NCBI GenBank assembly: GCA_012845835.1
Contig: JABAKD010000014.1
Span: forward strand, 9,139,074-9,203,073
Origin: Undaria pinnatifida
Lineage: Eukaryota > Sar > Phaeophyceae > Laminariales > Alariaceae
DNA: 64,000 bases
Reading direction: 5' to 3'
A model generated the notes under the pieces. It did no database searches. It was not told where the DNA came from and worked only from the letters and a program-made list of their open reading frames with translations. Below are positions 53,416-64,000 of the stretch, one piece after another. The translations under genes were made by a program, and so were the position numbers. How positions within the stretch are numbered: the stretch's first letter is position 1; every line of letters begins with the position of its first letter.

Positions 53416-53631
53416 AATTCCTTGTTGTCTTACGCTCGCTCTCGCGCTCTTAATGGGTCCATGTGTTTGCAAGAAATAAAGTCCAATTGATCCCTTGTTT
53501 TCTTACGCCCGCTCTCGCGCTTAAATGGGTCCATGCGTTTGCAAGAAATAAAGTCCAATAAATTCCTTGTTGTCTTACGCCCCGCTCTCGCGTTTAATGG
53601 GGCCATATGTTTGCAAGATATAAAGCCCCTT
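53416..53631. repeat. Three ~70-bp tandem units
   Basis: Units contain CCTTGTTGTCTTACGC, CGCTCTCGCG, AATGGGTCCATG and TTTGCAAGAAATAAAG. On the minus strand the frame stays open (DFISCKHMDPL), as expected of a tandem repeat. Confidence 0.85.
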
Positions 53632-53694
53632 CGACCTCGGGACTGCTCGGACTGACGAAATCGACCGTACTGCACACAGCGAATGGCGCGTGCT

Positions 53695-53963
53695 ACGATA
53701 GACATATTAAGGTATACCGTTTTTTGGCTAAAATGGTTTCTGAACGACGGGGCTCCTTACCCCCAAAATCGTCGGAAATAGGCCATCTTTTTTTCGTATA
53801 TATATGATTCTCGTTGTGTACCTAGGCCGTAGGAGAGTTTTCATCTGGGGGTAGCAGTTTTATTTTTTCTCCAAAAAAACCGGTTTTGGGAGAGGTCTTC
53901 AGCTTTCAAATTGATGAAACTCAGAAAAAAAGCGGTGTGCACACCTCTATCGTAGCACGAGTC
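53695..53963 (-). mobile_element. MITE family A with GAAT target duplication
   Basis: GGCGCGTGCTACGATAGA and CCTCTATCGTAGCACGAGTC ends; GAAT precedes (53691-53694) and follows (53964-53967). Full interior: GAACGACGGGGCTCCTTACC, AAAATCGTCGGAAATAGGCC, ACCTAGGCCGTAGGAG, GGGAGAGGTCTTCAGC. 269 bp, no coding capacity. It sits between Gag-like fragments 1 and 2. Confidence 0.85.
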
Positions 53964-53984
53964 GAATAATGCCACTACAAACCA

Positions 53985-54260
53985 CCGGGAGGGGCGCCGG
54001 CATTTATGGAATCTTGTTAGATCGGTGAGGATAGCTACATATTCATCGGCATATTCACCTACCGTGGCCTTTTCACCTGTCAACAACTTGCTAATTGTCC
54101 GCCGCGGAACAAAATTATACTGGGCGGAAATCACTTGCTACAGGCATATTATATATGCAGTGCTGCCATTGTGCGGCATTCCGCGGGAACACCATATATA
54201 TTCGTATGTAGTGACATACGACGCGGGGACACAACATATATTTGTATCGTGACATACAAA
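53985..54260 (-). pseudogene. Gypsy-Gag-like fragment, copy 2
   Basis: The minus strand reads AQYNFVPRRTISKLLTGEKA then TVGEYADEYVAILTDL. The F-x-P ... L-x-x-G-x-x-[ST]-V-x-E-Y-x-x-E-[FY] pattern resembles the retrotransposon Gag domain of Gypsy elements. It is only ~60 residues, with a stop upstream. Confidence 0.45.
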
Positions 54261-54674
54261 GCATATGTGCCACCGAGATGGAGACCCGTTTTTTTCCTAC
54301 CTCTGGACGCAAGAGCCGTGGTCACAGACAGGTGTCGTCCGCCCATCCTCTGGCCCATACAGTATGCCTTCGTTTTCATCGCGCAGGGAGGGTTCGGGAC
54401 TCTCATTCATTGCTGCTCTTCGACCCTTTCATCGGACCTTGCTGACTCACGCTCTCGCACGTTCCACACGCCATTCGCCTTTTCGGGAAAAGTCCCTACG
54501 GGCTCTGGGCGGGCTCGACCTCGCCAAAACCATCAGCCTTCTTACCAGGTAAAGGTTACGAGGAATACAGCTGGACAACCGGGGTTACATGGCATTGTGC
54601 GGGTGAGGGTATAGCTACTCCTGCTATATGGACATCTGTTCCCTTATACGTCTCTCCGGTGTAGCTCCCGTTTC

Positions 54675-54835
54675 CCTGTCAACTGTCAACAGTTAGAATC
54701 TAGATGTTGATCACCCGCCGCGGAACAAAATATCGCGGAAGTTAGTTGCTCTAGACATCTGAGGTGCCGCCAATGCGCGACCTTACACGGTGACGCATAC
54801 GATATACGGGCACATGACATACCAATCGAGATCCC
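54675..54835 (-). pseudogene. Gypsy-Gag-like fragment, copy 3
   Basis: CACCCGCCGCGGAACAAAAT and a GCCGCCAATGCGCGACC block are shared with copies 2 and 4; stops interrupt the frame. Confidence 0.4.
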
Positions 54836-55324
54836 CTATAGCACGGGGGGGTCACACGATGATACATGCCACTCGAAACCCTAGGGATCGTAGCTATAAT
54901 ATTTAAATTGATTTGTTGCTGTTTGCGTTTTTCGTTCAGCAATGCTGCGCGGTCGTCTGCGAAGGAGAGGGGGCTGTGGCGTTATAGTAAGTGTTCGGAG
55001 GTCGGACAGATGACATTCTTACATCTAGTAATTAGAAGGCGCCTTTCAGGGCAAACATGTCCCTGGTAAACATGATGTGTGCTTGCCAGCTGTTGTTGTT
55101 GCTGGGGGAGAGCCGGATAGACCGTCTAATCTATTTAACACCACATTCACGCCTCCTGGGTAGTAGGGCATATGTTACTACGTGTGGCCCAACTATGTAT
55201 ACAGATCCTCCACATCATATCATAGCTTGGCACCTGGTCGTACTCGGTACCAAATAGGATCTATTAATAGATCATCTAAGTCGTGATCTGCCTGATACCA
55301 GTTTGTATTAGAATAAACCGCTGT

Positions 55325-55500
55325 GTGTGGCGGTTTCACCCGTCAACACTAGTTGTCCTTAATTACCCGCCGCGGAAGAAAACACATTACTTGCCATACT
55401 GAGACATGCAGTGCTGCCAGTGTGCGACCTGCCACGGCGTGACGTGGAGCATATACATGTTAATAGTGACACACACGAGACCAATGGAGAGCCTATCTAT
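55325..55500 (-). pseudogene. Gypsy-Gag-like fragment, copy 4
   Basis: TTACCCGCCGCGGAAGAAAAC, CAGTGCTGCCAGTGTGCGAC and TTTCACCCGTCAACA match copy 2 in order and orientation, but the frame is broken. Four same-strand fragments within 2.4 kb imply local duplication. Confidence 0.4.
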
Positions 55501-57906
55501 GGCGTCACCGTGACACATGCGCCGGTCTAGGTCCTACGGATCCTCCTGTATTGACGTTTATTATTTTCGCTCATCAGGAAGCAACTGATACTGCGACAGT
55601 CTGACGAAAAAGGAGGGGCTGCTGTAAACTACGTCTAACCTATACAAAGAGGGGTTCGTAGCCCGCGTGCTCAAGAAAATCGCATTATCATCAGCATCCT
55701 CATGTGCCCTATCAGTTTATACGACCGATTGTTGGCTTGGGAGCAGCCCGTACGACGAACGCCAATAGAATATGCAGCCAATACACTTTTAGATCCCGCT
55801 AGTGTTCTATTGCGGCGAAACTGCAGCGTGGTGGAAATACCGACGCCCGCGCGGCAAAGCCTCGAGCCACGCCCCCCCCCCGGTAGGTTGAGTAGGGAAT
55901 GCTCGAGATGATTGCTCTTGGGCCTGTTCACTTCACCTCCCATCACAATTTCGGAGCAAAAATTTATCCATCGTGTTCGCAAAATCCCCGTCATCCATGG
56001 CCAGCAAAAAATACCCCCGTCTCTTCGCCGCATGTGGATGCTATCTTCTCAGGGTTCCTATTCGAGGAGGTCCACACCAAACCAACGTAGTGCAGTCACC
56101 ACAGAAACTGAAAGCGCAACTTTGAGGGAGGAGGGGGGAAGGGCGGGGGTTTGAACCCGATCACGATCCCCTTTCAAGAGCTCTGGGCACCAGACGAATC
56201 ACGACATCAGCGACATGGGGTGGAGAGCTTTCCTTTGTCAGAAGCGTTTTGGCGACAATGTGCCCCATCAGATTAAGCCTATCGCATAGGACGAGTCCTT
56301 CCCCTTTTTCCTCTATATCTCTTGTAGTACATCATATCTCTTGTAGTACATCATATCTCTTGTATTACGCCCTTTTCATTGTTTGTGAAACATTTTGGTT
56401 ATTTTGGACGTGTCGTTTTGCCGGGCGTACGTACCGTTCCAAGCACAAGTAAGTGTCGATACACCGTTCGGGTTCAATCCACTACGCTTGTATTCTGCGC
56501 AACATCTATCCATGTTACAAGAGGGGATAGGACCGCCGCCTCCGCCCCAATGGCGGAACGAATTTGGGAACAGGATGTCAACGGGTTACCATGCAGTACG
56601 TATCGTACGGCGTACGTGTCTGGGGTCGACTTGATATCTCGAAGGGGTTGCAGATCTAAAAGAATGAACACGGTCGCAGTCGTTCCACTGATGTATAGCA
56701 GGAATCATACGGTCATATGAGCTGCTGCTTTTGTTTCTGCTGTGTGCTTCGTTTAATACTTGGTGTGAGGTTCGACGATGTGTGTTTGGTTGTTGCACTG
56801 GACGTGAGCATGTTGTTGTCGTGTCGTCGTTCGATCTCATTGGACGTGTACATGTTGCCGTCGTGGTCCGGTTTTGTGCTGTCCACCAGCCACACACACG
56901 TACACCGTGGCTACCGGCACACAGGCAAGAGCTTGGAGCACGACTGCCGTTGTACCACTCTGCTGTACCGCTGCAGCAGCTGTGTTTCTTCGCTGCGAGG
57001 CTGAGTGGCTGCCTTGGAAAAAAACGCAACCGCTCTTTTTTATCGTTTTGTGTGTGTGCCTACAACGTGACAGCACGCACTCCACTCACTCACACATACA
57101 TACAGACTCCCTCAAACACACATATATATACGCATTCTCCACGTCCCCGCCCGCACGACTGTCAATCAAAAACTCGATGTTGATATTCGGTCTCAATACC
57201 CAGGAACCTTCTGCGCCGGATGAAAAACTCCGGCGGGTATCGGAACGGCATTTTTTGACGACCGGACCTAGAGTTCCCCTTCTTGGTGTATTGTACATTC
57301 AATTACTTATGATATTAACAACAAATCGTACTCTACTTTTATTATTGTCCGCCGACCATACAGATAGAGTAGATGATGATGTCGTTCCGATCAAAATCGA
57401 ACATACCCCTGTCTGGACATAATGCCGTTATGAGGATCTCTCAACTCTAGTTTATACAACTAGTTATTTGTATCGCCTATACACGAAAGAAGCAATATGC
57501 TCCATAACTTCCGATCGATGGCGTGTCCCTGTACTTCGAATTATTACCCGTACTGTTAACAATGCGCATGCTTTGAGACAGGGGGCGCAGAGCACTTTTT
57601 TTTTTTTTTTGCATTTGATCGTTTCTGACCGTGGCGGCGGGCCCCGCTACACAAAAAAGCACCATTGTTTAGTAACATTGCGTGGTGGAACGGAATGCAA
57701 TTGAAAACAAGACGCACGCGTGCGTGCAGGATATTATGCATGTATGTATGTGTCACTTCGTACCGTGGGCATGCCGTATTTATTTATTTTTTTGGGAGAT
57801 CCACTCAAGTGTGCGAGGCGGCTCAGAAAATGTACTTGCACCCCTAGCCCGTGGCTCCTGTACTACGATACCAGTCGCGCAGTGCGGGAATCTTGTTGGG
57901 CCAAAT
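55501..57906. other. No recognised gene, about 2.4 kb
   Basis: Several frames of 70-180 codons overlap on both strands with no domain I recognise. Near 57830-57890 the words CTCAGAAAATGTAC and GCACCCCTAGCCCGTGGC may be an old family A end. Confidence 0.35.
56313..56372. repeat. 19-bp tandem repeat, ~2.8 units
   Basis: ATATCTCTTGTAGTACATC repeats almost perfectly. Confidence 0.85.
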
Positions 57907-58175
57907 GAGTCATTCCACGGTTGGGGTGTAGCATCATCAGTCCCTGAGGTCCTCACATGAGAAACTCAATATCTCACACCCGAAAACTGACTTTGAAAGC
58001 ATTCACTAGCACAACCCGACCAAGTATCTATGCCTTAATCCTAAAACCGTATGTACTCGTGAAATTACTTGATTAATGACTAACCGAAGCCAGTTCCTCG
58101 CTTGAGGAGCTCAATCGGACGGGTACACTATTATTAGTTAATCCAACCACTGCAACTCCTACCGTGGGATGGCTC
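57907..58175 (+). mobile_element. MITE family B
   Basis: GAGTCATTCCACGGTTGGGG and CTCCTACCGTGGGATGGCTC ends; interior GAGGTCCTCACATGAGAA, TTTGAAAGCATTCAC, CACAACCCGACC, CTCGTGAAATTACTTG. The flanking bases (AAAT and AACC) do not match. Confidence 0.8.
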
Positions 58176-58879
58176 AACCATTGTCATATTGTAGGCCAGG
58201 TGTTGTTGTTTATGGTCGGACCGTTTGATGTCTCGTACTACCACAATACTTCGTATGTGTACAATATTTGCTTGTAATCTTGACAACAATGCGCAAATAA
58301 TAGGTAGCGCGCGAATAACAAAAAAACGATGCCCAACTGGTTCAGCAAGAAAACGAACACCACCATAATTATATAAGGATACGGAAAGCACCGAAAACGC
58401 ACGACAACCGAAAACCGGTTTCGACGTAAAAACAACGGCTGGCTAGTACAAAGACCCTTCATTCACTGCATCTCATCTGCATAATAGTACATATATACCT
58501 GGTATCCAACATCGACCACGCCGCGCCTCCCTCAAGCTCACCTGGCCATATCATCATGTTTGCTAGACGCTGGATTTCGCACGAAGAAACGCAGCAGGCC
58601 CCTCCCCCGATCCTTTCGCTACAGGACCGTAATAAATCAAGAATGCTATTGGTACGTCTCCCTCTGTGGTGAAACGTCGATTGTACCGCCTGCGGCTCAG
58701 GCCTGGTGTACTGTCTGAATGTGGGACTCTAGAGAAGCTCGGAGAGCACCCCCCTCGAGCATGGTTCGTGGCGCAAGATTCCCGTCTGGTTTTGTTATCC
58801 TTTGTGTGCTCTACCAGGTACGATGTAGTAGCTAGCTACAGAATGTCTAGACTATGCAAATAGTCTTTATATTTTATGA

Positions 58880-58980
58880 AGATTTTTCAAGGACGTCAGC
58901 CGTGAGTTCGACGAATTTCGGATCAATACTTGTACTCATCTTTGCGAGCTGCGTTGTTGGTACTTGTAATATACTATGTG
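58880..58980 (-). mobile_element. ATG-peptide repeat fragment
   Basis: The minus strand reads MSTSIDPKFVELTADVLEKS followed by one more residue and TAA. GCAGCTCGCAAAG precedes the ATG, as in the copies at 26340 and 62640. Confidence 0.55.
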
Positions 58981-59421
58981 GGTGAGATTTTTTGTACATT
59001 CGCAAGATTTGTATGGTGTTGATTCTCTGAGTCGAGTGCCTAGAAATTTGACGGCTCGAATGCCAAAATGACCCCCCCAATTACTGCTACAGCGAGGATA
59101 ATAACCTGCATCGTACCGGCAGTATTCTTGCTTTTCGTGCGTTGTATCTAACTCGTCCTGCATTTCATCCCCACTATCCGAACCACTTTCCGCACAACAT
59201 ATGTATACACCATTATTCATATTATACTAACATTAATTGATATCGTATAGCTCGGACTTGGTAGGATTCAGGGCCGACCGATGAGTGAGGATATATATGA
59301 CGAAACGCACTACCTACGGATGGCGACGACGGCCCACTTGATCCTTACCCTACAAGGATAACACTGCGCCAACTTTCGCGCGGCTCATTTCAAGCAGCGT
59401 CTTCCTCGAAAATTGTGCGTG

Positions 59422-59703
59422 GACATTGGCTACGATAGAGGTGGCATTTGGTGGGGGGAAATATTTGTGACCACGAGGGTTCCTTAATTGGGATCCTGCC
59501 CGATATACTCGAGACTTTCCTCTGTGTGCTTTGCATATGTACTCGTTGGCCATAGGATTGTTCACCAGACATACGGCACTTTTTTGTTTTTGTTAATAAA
59601 CTCAGTTATTTTTCCCCGGTGGGTTTTAGATCCGCTGAAGTTAAAGTAAGTGTTAGAATATGCAGGCTCTACAGAACCTCTATCGCTCTATCGCAGCATC
59701 GAT
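59422..59703 (-). mobile_element. MITE family A relic
   Basis: GACATTGGCTACGATAGAGG and GAACCTCTATCGCTCTATCG are the remnants of the ends. The interior is strongly diverged. Confidence 0.45.
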
Positions 59704-59933
59704 AGGCTGATGAAGCTCCGAAGCGGGGGTAGGTGTTCCCCAATGAATGCTTGATTCGCTTTCGCACACGGTAGCACCGCCAAGGGTATGTGAAGGGCAC
59801 GACGCCACACGTAGGAACAAGAAACAAGAAGAACGAGAAGCCCTGTACACTGGCCTGCAGGGTATAATACGTAGGTCAGATACGCCCAACTCAACGAGCT
59901 CTCACGCTTTCCTCTAGCAGTAGCCTTCTCTTT

Positions 59934-60090
59934 CTTTCTAGCGGTGTAAACACACTTACTTGGCAAAATAAAGCACGATCACTGAAACGACGTTTTTGTT
60001 GGAGTGTCCCACGCTTCTTTCTAGCCGTATAGACAAACTTTGGAAAGTAAGCACAATGACTGACACGGCATGTTTGTTAGATTGTCGTCA
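59934..60090. repeat. ~80-bp tandem duplication
   Basis: CTTTCTAGCGGTGTAAACACAC ... GACGTTTTTGTTGGAGTGTC recurs as CTTTCTAGCCGTATAGAC ... GGCATGTTTGTTAGATTGTC. Confidence 0.75.
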
Positions 60091-61774
60091 GCCGGCTAGA
60101 CATGCCACTGAATCCTCTCACCTGTGTGTCTTGATGTCTCGACGCCAGCAGAACCTCCTAGTCCTGGAGACAGATTTAACTTAATGGCGCGATTAGTGGA
60201 TCGATCGGTGTACGTGTCCGCACTTTCCCCAACAAGGTGATCTCGAAGGACGTCTAAAATATGTGATAAGCGAGGGGGGGGGCTCCAGACAACATGTACA
60301 CGCTCTGTTATGCATACGTATCATATTCATCCCTATCCCCGCCACAAACAAGCCTTCCATCAACATATAGCATGCTAAAGTCTCCGCACCCCGAAAGCGT
60401 GTGGAGAGTATGATACCAGGTACTGACAACGACGATGTTAATAATAATAGTCGATGGCATAAATCCATACCGATACCATACTCCAGTTTGATGTACGTCG
60501 CCCACATCATACTTCTAACAAAAGCTAACTCCTATTGTCATCAGGGGGAACAAAGCATCATTGCTTCTATCGCCATGAACGCCAGCCGCAAGCGTTTTTG
60601 TCTACCATAGAGGTGCGAAATGGAGATGATCAAGCCGCAATCGTTCGCGCGTATAAAACAGAATTGGCCAAGCCGCAAGCGTTCGCACCGAAAAAAAAAA
60701 GCGAATCGGCCCATTCGTTCGCGTTCCTCTTACCTACTACCTGCAGTCTCAAAATCCCCCTCACCGTACTAAGTTCAAGTAAATTTGTCCCCCGAGAGAG
60801 GGTTTCCAATACTGAAAAGGCGAGTACCAGTTACCTGGTACAACACATTTTAGAATAGAAGAAAGCTGTGGTCCTCTAGAGCGGGGGTGAAGGCAAATAA
60901 CCGCTTTAGTGCTAGACAATTGATTCCACTAATGAATTCCAAATGTGTTTAAACCACTTCCGAAAAACTAGGCGATGCCAAGGAAGGGACAACAGCAAGG
61001 AAGCTGTTGTGCTAGATGTAGATGTTTAGTGGGAGCACATGCATGCACATAGATCTCACGTATTTTGTTCGTAGTTCCAACGCTGCGCGTCTACGACACT
61101 GCTATCGCTTAGCCCGTGAACACGTACGCATAATAAGCACCACACTTCGAAGTATTGATATGGTACGAGTTTAGCGGAGGAAAGCAGATATGCGCACTAT
61201 TAATATTATATATATATGGTCTTGGTCCGTGACTAGTGCGGTGCCGTGCCTGATAGCAATGCCCGCCTAGCGTGGCATCCCGATTTACCCCGAGATAGCG
61301 CGGTGTTAAGGTAGGAGGAGGTCGTGACAAAGCAAGCGCTATCCCGCACTAAAGGCTGTATATCGCACTAATGCGTGACCACGACTGGCCAGATTGGACA
61401 ATGCCATGCGGCTGTATGGGCTCGATGCCATGCGTTGTCCAGTCGGCAAAATCGCTCACGACAAAGTATCTATGCGGGCTAAATTCGTTCGTCAGTGATT
61501 TCTACTCGATCATATTTGGAACGGCAATTCTCAATCACAAAAATCGGCTGTTTTATATGAAGAAGCGGAGCTAAACTCTCGCGGGAGATGGGGGGGGGGA
61601 GGGGGGGGGGTAGGATGATATGGCTTATACCCTGACCGTAAAATCTATACAGAAAATAGCAGACACAGATATACATGCACGTTACGTTCGACCTTGATGC
61701 GATACACGACAAGTGATCTTGCTTCGGCGAACGTGCGGTAGCCACATGGACTGCAGCCGAAAACAACCCCTCCC
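60091..61774. other. No recognised gene
   Basis: Short frames only; a small AAGCCGCAAGCGTTCGCRC repeat lies near 60590-60690. Confidence 0.4.
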
Positions 61775-62200
61775 CAACGATAGTGGTAACGCTTTTGTGG
61801 ACTAAATTACTTTTTGAGTGACAGGGCTCGTTAACCCATGACTCATGCTACCATAGACTAGAGGTCCACCCATCCTTTTCTCAGGCTCTTAGTTTCAGTT
61901 ACATACAGAAGCTCTGTGTTCCCCACCCTATAAACTATTTATTGTGAAAAATGAAAAAAGCAACACCCGATTACGATGAACTATCCCATGGCAGGCCCCC
62001 AGGTAATCAAGAAAAAAAACAAAAAAAATGCAAAGATTTGTTGAAATTCCGATGAATACGGGTTAATCAAGGATCACCGTCGTTAAGCACAAAAAATAGC
62101 CGAAAAGGGCCACCTTTATCGTAGAATGTGTCCCATCTTAATAACCCGGAACCGTCGGGATTTCAACATTTTTTCGCATGTATGTGTTTTCGCAAGTGCC
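61775..62200 (-). mobile_element. Older MITE family A copy, split by a younger one
   Basis: 61775-61839 (ACGATAGTGGTAACGC, TTTGAGTGACAGGGCTCGTT) and 62133-62200 (CCGTCGGGATTTCAACATTT, TTTCGCATG) align to consecutive parts of a reverse-oriented family A copy once the insert 61840-62132 is removed. Confidence 0.55.
61840..62132 (+). mobile_element. MITE family A with CCAT target duplication
   Basis: GACTCATGCTACCATAGACT at the left and CACCTTTATCGTAGAATGTG at the right form inverted repeats. CCAT occurs at 61836-61839 and 62133-62136. 293 bp. Interior: ATCCCATGGCAGGCCCCC-like, CCGATGAATACGGGTTAATC. Confidence 0.75.
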
Positions 62201-62260
62201 TCAGGTATTAGTTGTCATTGTTTGGAATACGTACAGGACGTCATGGGTTTGTACATCGGG

Positions 62261-62370
62261 GACGCGTGCTACGTACGGTAGAGAGGTACGGGGTTGCATT
62301 TTCATGTTTCCAGAAGAAAAAATCGTCATTCGTGTTAATTAAGAAAGGCATAGAGAGATCTTCAAGTGAG
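62261..62370 (-). mobile_element. MITE family A, one end only
   Basis: GACGCGTGCTACGTACGGTAGAGAGG is a good family end. The rest decays within about 100 bp. Confidence 0.5.
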
Positions 62371-62589
62371 AACTAGCCTCGGAAACATATCGGTGCACCC
62401 ACACCGGGGCATGTGTTTCTATATGGCCTCAGAACAACGGCCATACAATATTCGGAATCCACCAGCCTTTTCGGTTTTTCTCTCTACATACCTCGAGCTG
62501 GTGTTGGCATCGCTGTCTGTCCCTCACAATGCACTCATTGGCGGGCTTGAACAGTCATTTCCTGGAGTAATTCCCGCACGAATAGACTA

Positions 62590-62720
62590 TGTATTATATA
62601 AAATAAAATACACTCCATCCAGCTGTGAGATCGGATATTTCATCAAAACTCATCTTCGCAAGCTGTGTGTGATACTCCGATCGCGCGTATTGCGGGTTGT
62701 GTGTCCTCATTAAGGATATA
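62590..62720 (-). mobile_element. ATG-peptide repeat fragment
   Basis: In reverse it gives TTAATGAGGACACACAAC, GCGCGATCGGAGTATCAC, CACAGCTTGCGAAG and then an ATG reading MSFDEISDLTAGWSVFY, closely matching 30420-30545 and 26340. Confidence 0.6.
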
Positions 62721-62879
62721 GGTCGGCGACTCCCCTTGCAACTATTAATACAGTGTAGCTATCAGGGTCAACAGGGTGATGTTAGGCAGTCTGTGTGCAG
62801 AATATGATGGAGCGAGAGCTGGTGGCGTATAATCTCCAATCGATTGACGTGCTGCCCGACTTTAAGGCTGATAGTTGAT

Positions 62880-63170
62880 GCTACTTAAGGCTTGGCTACT
62901 AAGGCTACTTACCAATGCTACTTGCTAAGGCTGCTGAGGCTACTAAGGCTGCTTACTTACTAATGCTACTCACTAAGGCTGATAAGGCTACTAAGGCTGC
63001 GAAGGCTACTAATGCTGTCCTAGGACTAATATGGCTACTAAGGCTACTAACGGCTACTTACTCAGGCTGCTAAGACTACCAAGTAAGGCTACTACGGCTA
63101 CTACGGCTACTAAGGCTACTAAACGGCTGCTAAACTAGTAAGGCTACGAAGGCTCCGAAGGCTACCAGGG
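62880..63170. repeat. (AAGGCTACT)n minisatellite
   Basis: About 290 bp of AAGGCTACT, AAGGCTGCT and AATGCTACT words with a 9-12 bp rhythm. Confidence 0.85.
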
Positions 63171-63411
63171 CAATCAGGGCTGCTAAAATGCCACATACAA
63201 AGGCTGCTTACAAAGTTAAAACGGTACAGTACTGGCAACAGCAAACACCTAAAAACCTGGACTAGGCTTGAAGCATAACTGTACTGTGACCAACCTGGCC
63301 ACAGCAGAGAGGTGCCGTATAGAAGGGACACCATTGTTTTCCTGGAGGTCCTCACTTCTTGAGGAGGTCTGTTGTAGTTTAAAGCTTTGCCACCATACAA
63401 CGAGCCATCCC

Positions 63412-63686
63412 ACAGTAAGGTAGGGGTGCAGCATCAGACCAGTCCCCGAGGTCCTCACATGAGGAGCTCAGTATCTCACCCGATACTCTACATGACTTCG
63501 AAGGCATTCGTTCACACAACGCAACCCCAAGCTTCTATGCGTTGGTCCTAAAAAAACATGTACTCGTGAAATTACTTGATTAATAATGACTAACCGCTTG
63601 TTCCTCACTTACTTGAGGAGCTTAATCGGACAGAAGGCACTTTATTGGTTAATAAAACCACTGCGACCCCTACCGTGGGATGAGTC
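63412..63686 (+). mobile_element. MITE family B with CAAC target duplication
   Basis: GAGCCATCCCACAGTAAGG and GACCCCTACCGTGGGATGAGTC ends. CAAC at 63408-63411 and 63687-63690. Interior as in 57907-58175, including CTCGTGAAATTACTTGATTA. 275 bp. Confidence 0.85.
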
Positions 63687-64000
63687 CAACCCAAGACCGA
63701 TTTTAGGTAAACTAAGAGTGAAAACCGACATACAATCAGTCGCGCTCTCTGGGGTTCTGGTGGGAAAAATCTAAGGTGCTTCTCCTCTCTACGTGCGGCT
63801 AAGAAAGTGAGTACTCGTTGAGACCTGCTCAATAGGCAGACCTGCAGGGGACACTGTGTCCCCGCCCAATAGCCCAAGACAAACACATGGACTATCTAGA
63901 TGTATACCAAAAATTGTTATTGCACAACCAAGAATAATAGATTCCACCAACGATATTTTAGGTTAACCCTTTAAGCACCGCAGTCCCCACAAGGAGACCA

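Noticed and set aside
1-64000. Integrated phaeovirus (EsV-1-like) genes
   Set aside because: I looked for capsid, polymerase, helicase and integrase signatures of large algal DNA viruses and saw none.

Overview
The window looks like nuclear DNA of a brown alga or close stramenopile relative. The main clue is one multi-exon gene (about 3.5-11.8 kb, + strand) encoding tandem ankyrin-like units with the GCPWD...TC..AA signature that is abundant in Ectocarpus-type genomes. Other clues are GT-AG introns, TTAGGG-type telomeric repeats, Copia and Gypsy retroelement remnants and low gene density. The genus cannot be fixed from sequence alone. No bacterial operon, tRNA, rRNA or CRISPR array is visible.

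Layout. 0-3.5 kb: a short interstitial telomeric tract, a small mariner-like MITE, a tRNA-derived SINE and trinucleotide repeats. 3.5-11.8 kb: the GCPWD-repeat gene. Seven exons join in phase to a single stop, and its introns hold a MITE, a SINE copy, a (GGGTT)n satellite, dead exon copies and foldback-element arms. 12-24 kb: minisatellites, MITEs and no recognisable gene. 24-33 kb: MITEs, a three-LTR TRIM-like array and dispersed fragments that share a short ATG-led peptide. 33-36 kb: a decayed Copia element on the minus strand (Gag and protease, no integrase or reverse transcriptase seen). 37.7-42.6 kb: a second Copia-type element bounded by ~316-bp LTRs, with two broken reverse-transcriptase pieces. 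43.9-45.1 kb: a CCATGG-rich minisatellite. 46.5-48.0 kb: a minus-strand reading frame built of about twelve 19-residue repeats and broken once by a stop codon. 49-64 kb: a foldback element, many MITEs (one inserted in another), four Gypsy-Gag-like fragments and more minisatellites.

Only the GCPWD gene looks like an intact host gene; the 19-residue-repeat frame is a second candidate. The rest is a graveyard of small non-autonomous elements. Three of the MITE copies in one family and two in another carry 4-bp target duplications, and nesting gives relative insertion ages. All identities, repeat counts and boundaries were read by eye. No alignment or database search was run.
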